Shown: positions 54,211 to 62,742, counted from the stretch's first letter. The stretch: DNA of 64,000 bases from an uncultured Eubacteriales bacterium (GCA_934546985.1 CAKTEE010000007.1:62001-126000), one strand, 5' to 3'. Numbers and translations: made by a program. Notes: a model not told the origin generated them from the sequence alone.

Positions 54211-54239
54211 ATTATCCCATTCGCTGCGTATTTTGTCAA
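54211..54239 (-). promoter_or_regulatory. Promoter of valS-folC
   Basis: Minus strand TTGACA (54234-54239), 17-nt spacer, GATAAT (54211-54216). The leader to the ATG is about 55 nt. Confidence 0.75.
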
Positions 54240-54420
54240 GCGTGATTGAATGGATGAATCACTGAATTTGATTGTTTGTCAAGTTTGTTCCTTTTAGCAT
54301 TTTCATCTGTATGTATGTTGGCAATGCATGTTTACGGCACATGGTGCTTTTAGCATGAGTTTTTATCCGGAAATTTAATATAAAAGCATCAATGTTTTCC
54401 CATGATATTCTTATGGTTAG

Positions 54421-54447
54421 TTGACCTGTATCAGAATTTAGTATAAT
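54421..54447 (+). promoter_or_regulatory. Possible promoter of the VTT-domain gene
   Basis: TTGACC, 15-nt spacer, TATAAT; the ATG follows 46 bases later. The spacer is short. Confidence 0.5.
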
Positions 54448-54493
54448 ATTATTGCAAAGAAAATCCTGATAAAAGCGGAAAGGATGTGCCGGA

Positions 54494-55246
54494 ATGAACA
54501 AACATTTTTTGAGTTTATTGAAAAATAAAAAATACAGATTTATTTTTGTCGCTTTTTTACTGTTAATTGCGATAGGGCTTATTATTTACTTTATAAATGA
54601 TTATACTTTTTTTATGAGTGTTTACGGCGATTATCAGAAATTGAATGCCAGTTTAGAAAATTGGGTAATATCAGCTGAAAACAAGCCTTTGGCTTTTTTA
54701 TTGATTTTGATATTATTTGCCCTGAAAACCTTTGTTATGATTTTACCGTATAATGCTATTTACTTATTATCCGGCGTTATGTTTAGCCTGCCTGTTGCTT
54801 TTTTAGTAAACGTTGCCGGTACTGTTGTTCAATTAACGCTGTCTTATTATAAAGGTAAACATTTTCAAAGTATGGTGCCCATGTTTTTGCATAAATTTCG
54901 CCGATTAAACCGTGTTTTGGAACGTGACGGCGGCAACCTCATGCTTTTGTTTGGCTTGCGGGTAGTTCCCTTTTTTCCTTTGAATACAGTTAGTGAGTTG
55001 TATGGCAACGGTAACTGTGGTTTTTTACAATTTATTGTTGTTTCTATTGTTGGCCTTATACCCAAACTGGTTGGTTATACGTTAATTGGGAAATCTGTTT
55101 TCAATCCTTCTTCTCCGTTATTTTGGATTCCGTTTGCCATGCTGATTATAATATCCGGTATTGCTGTATATTTTTTCGACCGTTTTATCCAGCGGAGGAA
55201 TGCATTGGAGACCGCCGGTAAAATGGCAGTGAAAAAGGAGAAGTAA
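54494..55246 (+). CDS. TVP38/TMEM64 (VTT-domain) membrane protein
   Basis: 250 residues with about six transmembrane segments. VTT/DedA-like pattern: ALKTFVMILPYNAIYLLSG, the basic loop RRLNRVLERDG and the GLRVVPFFPLNTVSE motif. Members of this group are linked to lipid scrambling and undecaprenyl or phospholipid handling. The 3' end nearly meets the opposing AraC gene (one base between the stop codons). Confidence 0.88.
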   Translation: MNKHFLSLLKNKKYRFIFVAFLLLIAIGLIIYFINDYTFFMSVYGDYQKLNASLENWVISAENKPLAFLLILILFALKTFVMILPYNAIYLLSGVMFSLPVAFLVNVAGTVVQLTLSYYKGKHFQSMVPMFLHKFRRLNRVLERDGGNLMLLFGLRVVPFFPLNTVSELYGNGNCGFLQFIVVSIVGLIPKLVGYTLIGKSVFNPSSPLFWIPFAMLIIISGIAVYFFDRFIQRRNALETAGKMAVKKEK

Positions 55247-55247
55247 C

Positions 55248-56153
55248 TCACGATTTTGTGATGACGGTTTTCTCTTCATTATTTTCAATAGGATGAAGGT
55301 ATTTACTTGGTGGAATACCTTTATATTTTTTAAAAATTCGGGAAAAATAAAGTTTGTCCTGAAATCCAACAGAATAGGCGGCTTCACTCACATTAAGTTT
55401 TTTTTCCCGCATCAGCGTGCAGGCTTGGTTGATCCGAAACCGTGCCAGATACTCATTTGGTGCAGTGGAAAGATGTTTCATAAATAAGCGGTAAAGATGG
55501 CTTCGGCTTACACCTGCATTTTGTGCAATATCGTCCACGCTGATATTATTAGCGTAATTATATTGAATATATTGAATGGCGCGTTCTACATGGTCAAAAC
55601 CGCTTAGTGGGTGCTGTTCCGGTTTCCATCCATATTCAATCAACAAACCAAGGAATAAATAAAGCCTTCCAATCATATTAGCTTCATTTTTTGCAGCGTT
55701 TCCTTTGGAATTATAGATATCAAGTATGGCGTTTTTTAGTGCCGGTTTTTGACCGTAATGGCATATGGGGTGCTGATGTGATAAACCGGCGTTCAGCAAA
55801 AGACGCTGTGCATCTGTACCGTTAAAAGTAACCCAATAGTATTCCCAGGGTTCTTCTTTATCTGCGCAGTAATATGCAAGCTGCGAAGGAGAGATTAAAA
55901 ATAAATCGCCGGCAGTTAATGTTCTGCGCTGTCCGCCGATTTCAAAAATTCCTTTGCCGGAAGTTATGTATTGAATTAAATAATGATCCCGCATTGCTGG
56001 TCCCCAGTTATGGAGTGGTTCGCATTTTTGAAAGCCGCAGCTGTATACGGCAAGTCCCATGCTTTCCCGAATCGGTACGCGGAAAGAATAACGAAAGCTT
56101 GTATTTTCCAAAAAAACACCTGCCAGTCTGAATTGATTGCTGGTTAAAATCAT
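55248..56153 (-). CDS. AraC-family transcriptional regulator
   Basis: 301 residues. N-terminal cupin-like sensing domain (about 30-160; ITSGKGIFEIGG, LFLISPSQLAYYC) and C-terminal double helix-turn-helix (about 190-290; ISVDDIAQNAGVSRSHLYRLF and VSEAAYSVGFQDKLYFSRIFKK). The sensing domain resembles those of sugar-responsive members, but the ligand is unknown. It faces the VTT gene tail to tail and is divergent from the oadG/oadB pair, which it might control. Confidence 0.92.
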   Translation of the reverse strand: MILTSNQFRLAGVFLENTSFRYSFRVPIRESMGLAVYSCGFQKCEPLHNWGPAMRDHYLIQYITSGKGIFEIGGQRRTLTAGDLFLISPSQLAYYCADKEEPWEYYWVTFNGTDAQRLLLNAGLSHQHPICHYGQKPALKNAILDIYNSKGNAAKNEANMIGRLYLFLGLLIEYGWKPEQHPLSGFDHVERAIQYIQYNYANNISVDDIAQNAGVSRSHLYRLFMKHLSTAPNEYLARFRINQACTLMREKKLNVSEAAYSVGFQDKLYFSRIFKKYKGIPPSKYLHPIENNEEKTVITKS

Positions 56154-56240
56154 TTGTTTATATTATAACCTTTTTCAATATTTTAAGCAATGTATGTAGT
56201 AATAGCTGAAAGGTTTTGCCTTATGGAGTAAAAATTATAA

Positions 56241-56269
56241 TTGAAAAATATCTTTTTATCAGTTATAAT
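56241..56269 (+). promoter_or_regulatory. Promoter of oadG-oadB
   Basis: TTGAAA, 17-nt spacer, TATAAT, ending 66 bases ahead of the oadG start. A tandem CCGGTATTT direct repeat follows at about 56291-56309. Confidence 0.75.
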
Positions 56270-56334
56270 ATTGTAGTTGTCGTTTTTATCCGGTATTTTC
56301 CGGTATTTACAATAAAAGGACGGGAGTAGATAAA

Positions 56335-56721
56335 ATGGATCCGCAGATTTTATTAATTACCTTGTCAGGGATTCTGATCGTTTTTGTTGTGTTATTGCTG
56401 TTGGTGTTTATTTTCACGATTTTTGGGAAGCTTATGTCAAACACAGGCGGCAGAAAGAAAGAAGAGAAAAAGGTGCGCGCGGAAAAAGCGAAACCGTCTA
56501 AACCGGCAGTTGCAGCGGCTGAAATAAAAAAAGCAGCGGCTTCGGCTCCCGCAGTAGAAAACGGAATACCAGGTTCGGTTATTGCAGCGATTGCTGCTGC
56601 AGTAGCTGTCATGGGGGAAGCCGATGGTACTGCTTATACCGTACGCAGTGTACGCAGGGAACGTTCCAGCAGGCCGGTATGGGCTGCGGCAGGTATTATA
56701 GAAAATACGCGCCCGTTTTAA
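56335..56721 (+). CDS. OadG-family gamma subunit of a Na+-pumping decarboxylase
   Basis: 128 residues. One N-terminal transmembrane helix (about 5-30) and a hydrophilic Lys/Ala/Pro-rich linker, then a short C-terminal region ending in RPVWAAAGIIENTRPF. This is the gamma-subunit design of membrane decarboxylases (oxaloacetate, methylmalonyl-CoA, glutaconyl-CoA). It precedes the beta subunit by 29 bases. The alpha (carboxyltransferase) and biotin-carrier genes are missing from this neighbourhood. Confidence 0.82.
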   Translation: MDPQILLITLSGILIVFVVLLLLVFIFTIFGKLMSNTGGRKKEEKKVRAEKAKPSKPAVAAAEIKKAAASAPAVENGIPGSVIAAIAAAVAVMGEADGTAYTVRSVRRERSSRPVWAAAGIIENTRPF

Positions 56722-56750
56722 GCCGGCGGCGAGAAAGGACATAGATAAAC

Positions 56751-57932
56751 ATGTTTCAGGATTTTATTGATGCGGTAACTAATATTCTTACCGATTCCGG
56801 TTTTGCCGGCTTTTTTGCAGAAGGCGGCTGGAAAAACCTTGTAATGATGGGGGTAGCTTGTCTGCTTCTTTATCTCGGCATTAAAAAAGGATTTGAGCCT
56901 TTGTTGATGATCCCCATTGCTTTTGGTATTCTTATTGCAAACCTTCCGGGTGCCGGTTTGGGAGTGGCTTACCATGATATTCCGGGTTTTATAGAGTTAT
57001 TTAAAGCCGGAAAAGCCAGTTTGACAGATATTTTGTATCTTGGTGTAAAAGCAGGTATCTATCCGCCGCTTATCTTTATGGGAATCGGCGCTATGACTGA
57101 CTTTACCCCTTTGATTGCGAATCCCAAAAGTTTCCTTCTTGGTGCGGCGGCGCAGCTTGGTATATTTACAACATTAATCTTATCTTCAGTTTGTGGCTTT
57201 AACGTGCTTGAAAGCGGTGCGATTGCAATTATCGGCGGTGCTGACGGACCGACCGCTATTTTAGTTGCTTCGCAGTTAGCCCCGCATTTATTAGGTTCTA
57301 TTGCGGTTGCTGCATATTCTTATATGGCGTTGGTGCCGATTATTCAGCCGCCGATTATGCGTTTACTGACGACCAAAAAAGAACGTGCCATCCGTATGTC
57401 GGGCTTGCGTCAGGTATCCAAAACTGAGAAGATTTTGTTCCCGATCATGGTTACTATTGTTGTTTCCTTACTTCTTCCGTCTGCTGCTGTTTTGATTGGT
57501 ATGCTGATGTTTGGTAATTTGCTCAGAGAATGCGGACAGACTGAGCGTTTGGCAAAAGCAGCGCAGAATGAGCTGATGAATATTATTACGATTTTCCTTG
57601 GCTTAACCGTTGGTGCAACCACTCAAGCGCAGAATTTCCTTACGTGGGATACTCTTAAAATTGTAGGTTTGGGACTTTTGGCATTTATGATTGGTACTGC
57701 CGGCGGCACCTTATTTGGTAAACTGATGTGCTTCTTTACGAAGGGCAAGGTTAATCCGCTGATTGGTTCCGCGGGTGTATCTGCTGTACCGATGGCGGCG
57801 CGTGTTTCTCAGAAAGTAGGTCAGGAAACGGATCCGGGCAACTTCCTGCTGATGCATGCTATGGGACCGAATGTATCCGGTGTTATTGGTTCTGCGGTAG
57901 CGGCAGGTGTGCTTTTAACCATGTGCAGATAA
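56751..57932 (+). CDS. Sodium ion-translocating decarboxylase beta subunit
   Basis: 393 residues, about nine to eleven membrane segments. Na+-pumping subunit that decarboxylates carboxybiotin. The family motif GGADGPTAI with its essential Asp (residue 165) and the conserved NPLIGSAGVSAVPMAAR near the C terminus are present. It forms a unit with oadG and ends at a strong terminator. Which decarboxylase it serves cannot be told without the alpha subunit. Confidence 0.93.
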   Translation: MFQDFIDAVTNILTDSGFAGFFAEGGWKNLVMMGVACLLLYLGIKKGFEPLLMIPIAFGILIANLPGAGLGVAYHDIPGFIELFKAGKASLTDILYLGVKAGIYPPLIFMGIGAMTDFTPLIANPKSFLLGAAAQLGIFTTLILSSVCGFNVLESGAIAIIGGADGPTAILVASQLAPHLLGSIAVAAYSYMALVPIIQPPIMRLLTTKKERAIRMSGLRQVSKTEKILFPIMVTIVVSLLLPSAAVLIGMLMFGNLLRECGQTERLAKAAQNELMNIITIFLGLTVGATTQAQNFLTWDTLKIVGLGLLAFMIGTAGGTLFGKLMCFFTKGKVNPLIGSAGVSAVPMAARVSQKVGQETDPGNFLLMHAMGPNVSGVIGSAVAAGVLLTMCR

Positions 57933-57938
57933 ATTATC

Positions 57939-57970
57939 AGGCTGTATCGTAAAGGTACAGCCTGTTTTTT
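57939..57970 (+). terminator. Terminator of oadG-oadB
   Basis: CAGGCTGTA and TACAGCCTG form a perfect 9-bp stem with an 8-nt loop, then TTTTTT. Confidence 0.9.
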
Positions 57971-58061
57971 ATGAAAAAACAAAAAACAGCTCGTCTTTTT
58001 TCAACAGAAAAGGACAGTTTTCCGTTTCCATTGAATATACATTCGGTGGAGGTGTTGTATC

Positions 58062-58349
58062 GTGTATTGCAGAATTACAGATTTAAGGGAAAAAGAGGTC
58101 ATCAATATCAATGACGGAAACCGCTTGGGCTGTGTTGGAGATATTGAAATTGATACTTGTACCGGCCAGTTGGTGTCTATTATTATTTTCGGCAGAAAGT
58201 GGTTCGGGCTTTTTGGCAAAAGTGAGGACATTGTTGTTTTTTGGAATGATATTGAAGTAATTGGTGATGAAACGATTCTTGTTACTTTTGAAAAACCGAG
58301 AATCCGTACAGAAAAAAATCAAATTATTCCGCGTATTTTTGGTTCCTGA
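58062..58349 (+). CDS. YlmC/YmxH-family sporulation protein (PRC-barrel)
   Basis: 95 residues of the PRC-barrel fold with the family pattern LREKEVININDGNRLG, VGDIEID and IIIFGRKWFGLFG. Sporulation-linked; biochemical role unknown. The start is GTG with GGAGGTG seven bases upstream. It stands alone between oadB and rpsB. Confidence 0.85.
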   Translation: MYCRITDLREKEVININDGNRLGCVGDIEIDTCTGQLVSIIIFGRKWFGLFGKSEDIVVFWNDIEVIGDETILVTFEKPRIRTEKNQIIPRIFGS

Positions 58350-58403
58350 TAGAGAAAAGCTGGGAAGAAACGGTAGTTTATGAAAAGTTTTTCAAAAAAA
58401 TTC

Positions 58404-58432
58404 TTGTAAATCAAATAGTTGTATGATATAAT
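58404..58432 (+). promoter_or_regulatory. Promoter of rpsB-tsf
   Basis: TTGTAA, 17-nt spacer, TATAAT. The 100-nt leader precedes the S2 gene. Confidence 0.8.
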
Positions 58433-58438
58433 TTATCA

Positions 58439-58532
58439 GTAATTCACACGTTGGGGGATTGTGCGGCATGGTGCCTTTAGGTTTGCCGCCGGAATGAACC
58501 CTGCGGAGGAAAAACCAAGGAGGAATTAAATT
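58439..58532 (+). ncRNA. Structured 5' leader of rpsB (candidate S2 autoregulatory RNA)
   Basis: About 94 nt, GC-rich against its surroundings. GCGGCA (58463-58468) pairs with TGCCGC (58484-58489) around an inner region, followed by GGAGG and a ribosome binding site AAGGAGGAA. Ribosomal protein leaders often bind their own product; this one was not matched to a known family, so the role is inferred. Confidence 0.4.
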
Positions 58533-59285
58533 ATGGCAGTTGTATCAATGAAACAGCTTCTGGAGGCAGGCGTTCATTTCGGACATCAGACCAGAAGATG
58601 GAATCCGAAGATGGCAGAGTATATCTTCACAGAACGTAACGGCATTTATATTATCGACCTTCAGAAAACTGTTAAGAAACTGGAAGACGCTTATATGGTA
58701 GTCCGCGATATTGCGGCCAGCGGGCAGGATATTCTTTTTGTAGGTACTAAGAAGCAGGCGCAGGATTCTATCCGTGAAGAAGCAATTCGTTGCGGTATGC
58801 CTTATGTAAATGCGCGTTGGCTTGGCGGTATGCTTACAAACTTCCGCACCATTCGCCGCAGACTGGATCGTTTGACCCAGCTGAAAAAAATGGAAGCTGA
58901 CGGTACTTTTGAACTGCTTCCGAAAAAAGAAGTAATTAAACTTAACGGCGAAATTGAAAAGCTTGAGAAGTTTCTCGGCGGTATTACAAATATGAAAAAA
59001 ATTCCGGGTGCAATGTTTATTGTTGACCCGCGCAAGGAAAGAATTGCAGTTGCTGAAGCACATAAGCTCGGTATTCCGATTATTGCAATTGTGGATACAA
59101 ACTGTGATCCGGATGAGATCGATTATGTTATTCCGGGTAATGATGATGCTATCCGTGCAGTCCGCCTGATTTCCGGTGCAATGGCAAATGCGGTAATTGA
59201 AGGCAGACAGGGTAATGAAGCAACAGAGGAAGCTCCTGCGGCAGAAGGAAATGAAACTGCTGAAAACGCAGAGGCAGCAGAATAA
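58533..59285 (+). CDS. rpsB: 30S ribosomal protein S2
   Basis: 250 residues. Family marks: MKQLLEAGVHFGHQTRRWNP at the N terminus and the two conserved PRKERIAVAEAHKL / DTNCDPDEIDYVIPGNDDA motifs. The C-terminal tail is acidic (EEAPAAEGNETAENAEAAE). Located upstream of tsf as in most bacteria. Ribosome binding site AAGGAGG eight bases before ATG. Confidence 0.98.
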   Translation: MAVVSMKQLLEAGVHFGHQTRRWNPKMAEYIFTERNGIYIIDLQKTVKKLEDAYMVVRDIAASGQDILFVGTKKQAQDSIREEAIRCGMPYVNARWLGGMLTNFRTIRRRLDRLTQLKKMEADGTFELLPKKEVIKLNGEIEKLEKFLGGITNMKKIPGAMFIVDPRKERIAVAEAHKLGIPIIAIVDTNCDPDEIDYVIPGNDDAIRAVRLISGAMANAVIEGRQGNEATEEAPAAEGNETAENAEAAE

Positions 59286-59311
59286 TTTAACTGGCGTAAG
59301 CTGGAAACAAT

Positions 59312-59345
59312 AAAATGCCTGCGCCTCGGCACAGGCATTTTTGAT
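59312..59345 (+). terminator. Hairpin between rpsB and tsf
   Basis: AAAATGCCTG and CAGGCATTTT form a 10-bp stem with TTTTT at the end. As the transcript continues to tsf, it is probably a partial terminator that reduces tsf relative to rpsB. Confidence 0.75.
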
Positions 59346-59383
59346 AAGATGATAGAGAAATAAATGGTTTGGAGGAATAGACG

Positions 59384-60298
59384 ATGAATTTTACAGCAAA
59401 AGATGTTCAGGCTCTTCGCGAAAAAACAGGCGTAGGTATGATGGATTGTAAAAAAGCACTTGCTTCTGCTGACGGCGATATGGATAAAGCAATTGATTTT
59501 CTGAGAGAGAAAGGTTTGGCGGCAGCTGCCAAAAAATCTGGCCGTATTGCAGCAGAAGGTATTGTTTACACATATTATGATGATGAAGCAAAATGCGGTG
59601 TTATGGTTGAAGTCAATTCTGAAACTGACTTTGTTGCAAAAAATGAAGAGTTCCAGAATTTTGTAAAAAATGTTGCTAAAACAATTGCTGTTAGCAATCC
59701 GGCAGATTTAGATGCCCTTGCCGCGGCAAAGCTTTATGGCAGTGATAGAACGGTAGCTGAAAACCTTCAGGATAAAATTCTTTCTATTGGTGAGAATCAG
59801 AAGATTCGCCGCTTTGTCCGTATGGATGGCGTTGTTTCCACATATATTCACGGCATGGGTAGAATTGGTGTAATGGTTCAGTTTGAAACTACACCGGAAG
59901 TTGCTGCAAAACCGGAATTTGCAGAGTATGGTAAAGATATCGCAATGCAGATTGCGGCGATTAACCCATTGTTCCTGAATAAAGAAAGCGTACCGGCGGA
60001 AACTCTGGAACATGAAAAGAAAATTATGACCGAACAGGTACTTGGCGAGGGCAAACCGGCCGCGATTGCAGATAAGATTGTAGCTGGCAAAATCAATAAG
60101 TATTATAAGGAAAACTGCCTGATTGATCAGGTATTTGTTAAGAACAATGATTTGACTGTTTCCGGTTATACTGCCGAGGTTGCTAAAAATCTTGGCGGAG
60201 ATATTGTTATTAAAGGTTTCCTTCGTTTTGAAAGAGGCGAAGGTTTGGAAAAGAAAGCCGATAACTTTGCAGATGAAGTTGCGAGCATGATTAAATAA
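59384..60298 (+). CDS. tsf: Elongation factor Ts
   Basis: 304 residues. Nucleotide exchange factor for EF-Tu. N-terminal UBA-like domain with the TGVGMMDCKKAL motif, then the core domains with HGMGRIGVMVQF and NPLFLNKESVP. The ribosome binding site GGAGG precedes the ATG. It follows rpsB and ends at a long terminator. Confidence 0.98.
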   Translation: MNFTAKDVQALREKTGVGMMDCKKALASADGDMDKAIDFLREKGLAAAAKKSGRIAAEGIVYTYYDDEAKCGVMVEVNSETDFVAKNEEFQNFVKNVAKTIAVSNPADLDALAAAKLYGSDRTVAENLQDKILSIGENQKIRRFVRMDGVVSTYIHGMGRIGVMVQFETTPEVAAKPEFAEYGKDIAMQIAAINPLFLNKESVPAETLEHEKKIMTEQVLGEGKPAAIADKIVAGKINKYYKENCLIDQVFVKNNDLTVSGYTAEVAKNLGGDIVIKGFLRFERGEGLEKKADNFADEVASMIK

Positions 60299-60314
60299 AA
60301 ATTAGATTTATTTT

Positions 60315-60364
60315 AACGGGTTTATTTACTGCTAGTTGTAGTGGTAAGTAAACCCGTTTTTTTT
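60315..60364 (+). terminator. Terminator of rpsB-tsf
   Basis: AACGGGTTTATTTAC and GTAAGTAAACCCGTT form a 15-bp stem (one G-U), then eight T. Confidence 0.9.
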
Positions 60365-60408
60365 GTATTTTCTTCAGTGCACCGTAAAGGAATTATAAAG
60401 TAATTTAG

Positions 60409-60588
60409 ATAATAGTTATTGGAACTTCATTTTTGGTTGCTGTTATATTATATATACCGATGTGTGGATTTTTAAAACTTGTGCCGTTATTCGCAGTACA
60501 ATTAACAATAGCTATTGTAATTTCTGTTTTATCTGTGTTTTAGTATGAGGCGGTTAAAATGGTAAGGAAACAATTTCAAAGAAAATAG
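60409..60588 (+). pseudogene. C-terminal remnant of a P-type cation ATPase
   Basis: One frame reads GTSFLVAVILYIPMCGFLKL then LFAVQLTIAIVISVLSVF, an in-frame TAG at 60541, then YEAVKMVRKQFQRK and stop. The spacing (short helix, Pro turn, helix, basic tail) is like the last two helices of type II ATPases, including the pump at 43.7 kb. The 5' part is absent. Assignment is from pattern, not a search. Confidence 0.45.
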
Positions 60589-60628
60589 AAACAAACACCG
60601 GCACTATTTATGAGCCGGTGTTTGTTTC
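60588..60628 (+). terminator. Terminator left behind the ATPase remnant
   Basis: GAAACAAACACCGGC and GCCGGTGTTTGTTTC form a perfect 15-bp stem, overlapping the stop of the remnant. No intact gene precedes it. Confidence 0.85.
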
Positions 60629-60741
60629 ATTCAAATTTTTGTTTCGTTTATAATGAGTGGTTACAGTTACATTTTTAGTGCAAAAAGCAAGAAAATGTGT
60701 CATATAACTGTTGAAATTCGTGAAAAAATTTTAAATGTGAC

Positions 60742-60770
60742 TTGACAATTGCATAAAGCTATGATATTCT
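60742..60770 (+). promoter_or_regulatory. Promoter of the right-end cluster
   Basis: TTGACA, 17-nt spacer, TATTCT. A 12-base palindrome TGTAAATTTACA (60792-60803) lies near the transcription start and could be an operator. The leader to the first gene is about 125 nt. Confidence 0.7.
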
Positions 60771-60901
60771 TTTGATGTGGTCACATTCTGTGTAAATTTA
60801 CAAATGAAAAAGGAAAACATTTAGTTTATCAGTCTTTTTTTGCAGTGCGTACGGCTGCGAAAAGAACTGGCAGACGCGAAAATTTAAGGAAGTGAGGTTT
60901 T

Positions 60902-61321
60902 ATGATGAACAAAATATTGAAAACTCTTACAGCGGCGTCATTGATGTTGACCGTTGCAACAACAGCGGCTGTGGCGGCGAATACGAAGGAACTATCACAA
61001 AAAGCAGTAACCCGATCAGCAGATTCATGGAGTGTCAGTGCCTATCCAATGGGAATAAGCAGCGGAGAAGCGTATGATACTGCTAATACCAATCGTGGAT
61101 ATTGTTATATTTTTTGCTATTCCTATTCTTCTACTCCCTCAAAGCGGCCGATTTATTTCACTTCTTCAAGCAGCTATGATACCGTTACTATCACAAATGA
61201 TAATCAGCTACCAAGTTTATACTATAAACCAGACATAAAATATGGGGCTAGAATTGTAGTAAATTATTCTGTAACCGGAAGCGATTCCCGTGTGATTGCT
61301 AATGGCAGCATAGACGGTTGA
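60902..61321 (+). CDS. Small exported protein of unknown function
   Basis: 139 residues. A signal peptide of about 26 residues (ending AAVAA) precedes a mature part rich in Ser, Tyr and Thr (SYSSTPSKRPIYFTSSSSYD) with two Cys four residues apart (GYCYIFC). No family was recognised. Likely beta-rich and secreted. A stable hairpin follows the stop, then the lipoprotein gene. The position ahead of a lipoprotein and two permease-like genes suggests that it is either cargo or sensor of an export system, which is inference. Confidence 0.65.
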   Translation: MMNKILKTLTAASLMLTVATTAAVAANTKELSQKAVTRSADSWSVSAYPMGISSGEAYDTANTNRGYCYIFCYSYSSTPSKRPIYFTSSSSYDTVTITNDNQLPSLYYKPDIKYGARIVVNYSVTGSDSRVIANGSIDG

Positions 61322-61330
61322 CGTATTGAT

Positions 61331-61362
61331 TGCAGAATCGGAGCATAATCTCCGATTCTGCA
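61331..61362 (+). terminator. Hairpin between exported protein and lipoprotein genes
   Basis: TGCAGAATCGGAG and CTCCGATTCTGCA form a perfect 13-bp stem with a 6-nt loop and no T tract. It may stabilise the upstream message or reduce the downstream one. Confidence 0.6.
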
Positions 61363-61387
61363 GACTTTAAAAAGGAGTCAGTATAAA

Positions 61388-62629
61388 ATGAGAAATATAC
61401 GTAGTTTTTTACTATTATGTTTTGTTCTTATAATGATACTGCCTTCCTGTGCCGCTGTACCGGAGGATGTTCAGCAGGATGTAGGCGCTTTCCGGCAGGC
61501 AAGGGAAGAAGCGGAAAAACTGGAAAAAGAGATGAATTTTATTCCAATCAGCGATGTGTATAAAAATACGCCCAAAACAGTGCAATATAAAAATGGCGTC
61601 GTTAATATAGACGCTAAAGTTTGTGTGCCGCAGGCGGATAAAATGTACAAATTGGAGTTAGCGCCTAATGATTTGTATGCAGAAAAAGACGCTTTGCTGA
61701 AATCTTTTCTTGATGAAAAAAGCTATGCGAATTGGGAAAGCTTGCAATATAAAGATTCTCCTCTTGATAAACCGATATTTTATAATGGAATTGAATATAA
61801 AGCATATGACAAGAAAGGTAATTTTTCCATTGAATTTGGAGATAATAAAGAACTTGCTTTTGATAGATGCGGCAGAATTTTCTTACGGGATACTACTAAG
61901 ACAATGGAGACTCATTTTTTTCCTGGTACTGGTGGAATCCTCACAAGCAAAACCTTTTTTTATGATGAAATTGGGGATGATTTTCCGGAAAGTACAGTGT
62001 TAGACGGTAAAAACTGTAAAGCAGTGGACGCATGGAAACAGTTTGGAGAAACCGTAAGCTATTTTGCACAGCGCGTCCCAAATTTTAATTATAAGCCGTA
62101 TTCCCTGGAATTCTATGACAATAAGGAGGATTCCTCCTCGAAAGCAATCGCCTGCCGCGCAGTATATGAATATAACGGAGTAGCTTTTGACCCGATGTTT
62201 ATTGGAACGCAGGATAAAAAGAATTATGATATTTCAAGAGTTTGCTTCGGTTTTTATCAGAATTTTCATTCTTTAAATGATGATTGTTATCTTGCATTAA
62301 GGGATAGCTATAAAGTAACGAAAGAATTGGAAAGCTATGATAAAATACTTGATTTGGACAGTGCGGTGAAACTATTGCAGGCTTCCCTTGCAAAAGAACG
62401 CTTTGCCAATATTGATACTATAGAATTGATGTACGGAACGTATTACTATGGCGATAAAGGCGATGAATGGGCGGGCAGTTACGAAGAACCGCCCCAGTTT
62501 TATGCCGAACCATACTGGAAATTTACGGAAAGAGCAGATGGTGAAGATGAAGAAATGTCAACCGTACATTATGTAAATGCTATTACAGGTGAATTTTATA
62601 GCTATAATTCATGCATGTATTTCGGTTAA
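61388..62629 (+). CDS. Uncharacterised lipoprotein
   Basis: 413 residues. Signal peptide with lipobox LPSC (Cys 21). The mature protein starts with a Glu-rich helical region (about 30-60) and is otherwise acidic and Tyr/Asp-rich, with many Lys. No recognised domain. AAGGAG ten bases ahead of the ATG. Lies between the small exported protein and two membrane proteins, probably one transcript. Confidence 0.7.
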   Translation: MRNIRSFLLLCFVLIMILPSCAAVPEDVQQDVGAFRQAREEAEKLEKEMNFIPISDVYKNTPKTVQYKNGVVNIDAKVCVPQADKMYKLELAPNDLYAEKDALLKSFLDEKSYANWESLQYKDSPLDKPIFYNGIEYKAYDKKGNFSIEFGDNKELAFDRCGRIFLRDTTKTMETHFFPGTGGILTSKTFFYDEIGDDFPESTVLDGKNCKAVDAWKQFGETVSYFAQRVPNFNYKPYSLEFYDNKEDSSSKAIACRAVYEYNGVAFDPMFIGTQDKKNYDISRVCFGFYQNFHSLNDDCYLALRDSYKVTKELESYDKILDLDSAVKLLQASLAKERFANIDTIELMYGTYYYGDKGDEWAGSYEEPPQFYAEPYWKFTERADGEDEEMSTVHYVNAITGEFYSYNSCMYFG

Positions 62630-62742
62630 GAAAAAATAAAACGTTTTAGAAAGAATGATTACTGAATAAAGTCTTTAAATGCATCTGCTTTGTTGGTAAT
62701 TATATTTTTTTTAAATATGTTATTTGGATAAGAGGTCAACAG

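Noticed and set aside
54151..54240. Possible T-box leader ahead of valS
   Set aside because: The leader from the mapped promoter to the ATG is only about 55 nt and no GGGTGG T-box core is present.
60780..60900. c-di-GMP-type riboswitch ahead of the small exported protein
   Set aside because: The leader lacks the conserved aptamer sequences; only a short palindrome and weak hairpins are visible.
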